15,481 bases of DNA from Nostoc sp. CHAB 5834 (GTDB taxonomy: Bacteria; Cyanobacteriota; Cyanobacteriia; Cyanobacteriales; Nostocaceae): positions 1 to 15,481 of the forward strand of contig JAIVFU010000135.1 in NCBI GenBank assembly GCA_020829485.1. The letters are read 5' to 3'. Below the pieces are notes generated by a model that was given only the letters and a program-made list of their open reading frames with translations, had not been told where the DNA came from and searched no databases. The position numbers and the translations under genes are program-made. Below, piece after piece: positions 14,012 to 15,481 of this stretch (its first letter is position 1; each line of letters starts with the position of its first letter).

Positions 14012-14060
14012 CAAAAAGTGTTTAGAATTAGGTGGTATCCTAAATAATGCAGAAATAAAT

Positions 14061-14137
<77 letters not shown>

Positions 14138-14209
14138 AATAGAGAAAAACCCTGTCAGTTGATGGTGCCTGAGTACCCGCTATTCCACATTATTTTCAGC
14201 CAAAGGGGC

Positions 14210-14253
14210 TTCGATAAGAGGGCTGGAACCCTGGCTAAATGTTGTTTATCGAA
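14210..14253 (+). repeat. Inverted repeat between tRNA genes
   Basis: TTCGATAA (14210-14217) and TTATCGAA (14246-14253) are perfect 8-bp inverted repeats. An inner stem AGGG/CCCT (14219-14222 and 14229-14232) lies between them. It sits in the largest spacer of the array (14138-14278), where I could fold no tRNA. Confidence 0.5.
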
Positions 14254-14278
14254 CTGAAGAATTAATCACAAATCAAAT

Positions 14279-14355
<77 letters not shown>

Positions 14356-14427
14356 CATATTTACTAACTGAAAGAAAATCATGGAAAGCAAACGAAAACC
14401 AAGAAAAATCAAATACCGAAAACCTGT

Positions 14428-14502
14428 GGGGGTATAGCTCAATTGGCAGAGCATCCGGCTTTTACCCGGACGATGAGGGTTCGAGACCCTATGTCCCTAC
14501 CA
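14428..14502 (+). tRNA. tRNA-Lys (TTT)
   Basis: The anticodon stem TCCGG/CCGGA is perfect and the loop CTTTTAC carries TTT. The D-arm is GCTC/GAGC. The acceptor GGGGGTA/TGTCCCT needs three G-T wobbles, and the T-stem GAGGG/CCCTA has one G-A mismatch at its base. ACCA is encoded. Confidence 0.88.
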
Positions 14503-14557
14503 TCAAGTTTGCATATATCTGTTAATTTTGAAGATAAATATATGTGAATTTAAGTTC

Positions 14558-14631
14558 GGCCGAATAGCTCAGAAGTAGAGCACACCCCTGATAAGGGTGA
14601 GGTCCCTGATTCGAATCAGGTTCGGCTACCA
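14558..14631 (+). tRNA. tRNA-Ile (GAT)
   Basis: The anticodon arm CACCC CTGATAA GGGTG is the usual bacterial Ile(GAT) arm. The acceptor GGCCGAA/TTCGGCT pairs with one G-T at the end. The D-loop AGAAGTA is short and lacks the usual GG pair. The T-arm is CTGAT/ATCAG with loop TCGA inside. ACCA is encoded. Confidence 0.9.
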
Positions 14632-14690
14632 ATATATCGTTATCTACTCATTTTCTGAATAATGAGTATTTAATGGCGCAGATTTTTGTG

Positions 14691-14766
14691 GGGGGTGTAG
14701 CTCAGTTGGGAGAGCGGCTGCTTTGCACGCAGTAGGTCGTCGGTTCGATTCCGGTCACCTCCACCA
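14691..14766 (+). tRNA. tRNA-Ala (TGC)
   Basis: The acceptor GGGGGTG/CACCTCC includes the G3-T70 wobble that marks alanine tRNAs. The anticodon loop TTTGCAC carries TGC. The T-arm is GTCGG/CCGGT. ACCA is encoded. Confidence 0.94.
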
Positions 14767-14773
14767 ATATTTC

Positions 14774-15001
14774 GGGACCGTGGCCTAGTGGACGGGCACT
14801 CCTAAAACGAAGGGAGAACGGTAATACGTACCATTTTCACGAGAGTCCTTAGCGGTACAAGGTTGCGGATGCACCTATAGCGGCCTGGCAACAGGTGGCC
14901 ATTAAAAACAAGCAAGGGAAGCGCGTTTTCCAAGCTGCTGAGGAGCTCAGGGTAGTGCCTGAGTTGAAGAGGTTACGCAGGTTCGATTCCTGTCGGTCCC
15001 A
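14774..15001 (+). tRNA. Interrupted tRNA-like gene, identity unclear
   Basis: The ends form a normal tRNA frame: acceptor GGGACCG (14774-14780) pairs 7/7 with CGGTCCC (14994-15000). The D-arm is GCCT-AGTGGAC-GGGC, the T-arm is GCAGG-TTCGATT-CCTGT, and the discriminator is A, followed by TCA rather than CCA. Between D- and T-arm are about 180 bases where an anticodon arm and variable loop (about 25) are expected. The stretch CTCCT (14799-14803) can pair locally with GGGAG (14812-14816) with a U-G pair at its end, as in the P1 helix of a group I intron, or with AGGAG (14941-14945) farther on. A GCAA-loop hairpin lies at 14884-14895 and a 6-bp CTCAGG/CCTGAG hairpin at 14946-14963. I could not place exon borders that give a standard anticodon loop, so an intron is only one hypothesis. 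Confidence 0.5.
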
Positions 15002-15036
15002 TCATTTGTTTTTTTGTGTAATTGAGGTTGTTGTGT

Positions 15037-15110
15037 CGGAATATAGCGCAGACTGGTAGCGCGCTGGCATGGGGTGCCAGAGGTCCCGAGTTCGAATCCC
15101 GGTATTCCGA
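15037..15110 (+). tRNA. tRNA-Pro (GGG)
   Basis: The acceptor CGGAATA/TATTCCG is perfect with C1-G72. The anticodon arm is CTGGC ATGGGGT GCCAG with GGG. The T-stem CCGAG/CCCGG has one A-C mismatch. The 3' sequence is A-CAG, so CCA is not encoded. Confidence 0.93.
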
Positions 15111-15137
15111 CAGAGCAACTTCATATTGATTGCAAGT

Positions 15138-15212
15138 GGGTATTTAGCTCAGAGGAAGAGCACCTCCTTGACATGGAGGAGGTCGTTGGTTCGAACCCAA
15201 CATTACCTACCA
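15138..15212 (+). tRNA. tRNA-Val (GAC)
   Basis: The anticodon arm CCTCC TTGACAT GGAGG carries GAC, and the T-arm GTTGG/CCAAC is perfect. The acceptor GGGTATT/ATTACCT has one G-T and one T-T mismatch. The D-loop is AGAGGAA. ACCA is encoded. Confidence 0.9.
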
Positions 15213-15220
15213 AGCATTTC

Positions 15221-15310
15221 GGAGAGATGGTCGAGTGGTTTAAGGCGGTTGTCTCGAAAGCAATTAGTCTCGCAAGAGGCTCCAGGGTTCGAATCCCTGT
15301 CTCTCCTCCA
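15221..15310 (+). tRNA. tRNA-Ser (CGA)
   Basis: This is a 90-base class II tRNA. The acceptor GGAGAGA/TCTCTCC is perfect, the anticodon loop CTCGAAA carries CGA, and the long variable arm is GTCTC-GCAA-GAGGC. The T-arm is CAGGG/CCCTG. The discriminator is T, whereas serine tRNAs usually have G; CCA is encoded. Confidence 0.94.
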
Positions 15311-15334
15311 AATTGAAGTTTAAGAGTTTTTCGT

Positions 15335-15412
15335 GGTAGCTGTAGCCAAGTGGACTAAGGCGGGAGGCTGTGACCCTCCCATTCGCAGGTTCGAATCCTG
15401 TCAGTTACCCCA
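15335..15412 (+). tRNA. tRNA-His (GTG)
   Basis: The anticodon arm GGAGG CTGTGAC CCTCC carries GTG. The acceptor GTAGCTG/CAGTTAC has one G-T. The gene encodes the extra G-1 opposite discriminator C73, the identity mark of histidine tRNAs. CCA is encoded. Confidence 0.94.
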
Positions 15413-15434
15413 AAGAATTTTTTCAGTGTTTTAC

Positions 15435-15481
15435 GCCCAATTAGCTCAGCTGGTAGTAGCAACCGCCTTGTAAGCGGTAGG
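15435..15481 (+). tRNA. tRNA-Thr (TGT), cut by the window end
   Basis: The 5' acceptor strand GCCCAAT, a D-arm with GGTAG, and a complete anticodon arm ACCGC CTTGTAA GCGGT with TGT are seen. The T-arm and 3' acceptor strand lie beyond the window. Confidence 0.85.

Noticed and set aside
14138..14278. A hidden tRNA in the spacer between fMet and Pro(TGG)
   Set aside because: No T-loop consensus paired with a seven-base acceptor could be found.
14774..15001. A conventional tmRNA
   Set aside because: The 5' consensus of tmRNA and a tag frame ending in Ala-Ala before a stop are absent, and the D-arm is a complete stem. Kept only as a hypothesis to test.
14774..15001. tRNA-Arg(CCT) with a group I intron after the anticodon
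   Set aside because: CTCCT could be read as loop plus anticodon, but then the anticodon stem would use the same GGGC bases that form the D-stem, and the leftover 3' part has no fitting variable loop.
15069..15323. Open frames across the tRNA genes
   Set aside because: They run through three folded tRNA genes and are translations of tRNA sequence.

Overview
The window looks like part of a large accessory replicon (a megaplasmid or a huge phage) from a Gram-negative, probably betaproteobacterial, host. This is inference. ClpP and the tRNAs are proteobacterial in type, signal peptides feed a lipoprotein, a periplasmic protein and an outer-membrane beta-barrel, and the mix of hypothetical genes, an orphan cytosine methyltransferase and a dense tRNA array is typical of mobile elements. 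No virion structural, replication, partition or conjugation gene is visible, so phage and plasmid cannot be told apart here. TGA acts as a normal stop elsewhere in the window.

Layout. 27-2060 (+): a large unrecognised protein whose frame is cut by one in-frame TGA at 1590, followed by a strong terminator. 2134-3393 (-): two hypothetical genes, the promoter-distal side of each marked by hairpins. 3517-5346 (-): a compact clpP-clpX operon with a TATAAT promoter and a palindrome over its -35. 5576-6636 (+): two hypothetical genes coupled by an ATGA overlap. 6683-6988 (-): a possible coiled-coil protein. 6993-9755 (+): a Suv3-type RNA helicase with a long unrecognised N-terminal extension. 9806-10419 (-): a lipoprotein and a DUF4326-type protein, overlapping. 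10528-13065 (+): an exported coiled-coil protein, a C5 cytosine methyltransferase and a small outer-membrane barrel, each with its own terminator or hairpin and with similar CTATA promoter-like boxes.

13100-13831 is a mostly non-coding, AT-richer stretch with a promoter, one short candidate ORF and several hairpins. From 13832 to the window end runs a tRNA array: Asn(GTT) twice, initiator Met(CAT), Pro(TGG), Lys(TTT), Ile(GAT), Ala(TGC), an interrupted 228-nt tRNA-like gene, Pro(GGG), Val(GAC), Ser(CGA), His(GTG) and a Thr(TGT) cut by the window edge.

Taken together the genes suggest an element that brings its own protein-turnover (ClpXP), RNA-turnover or remodelling (Suv3-like helicase), DNA-modification (C5 methylase) and translation (tRNAs including an initiator) functions, plus envelope proteins. 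The most unusual items are the interrupted tRNA-like gene at 14774-15001, the Suv3-like helicase, the two tRNA-Asn genes whose acceptor helices continue into their flanks, and the in-frame TGA.
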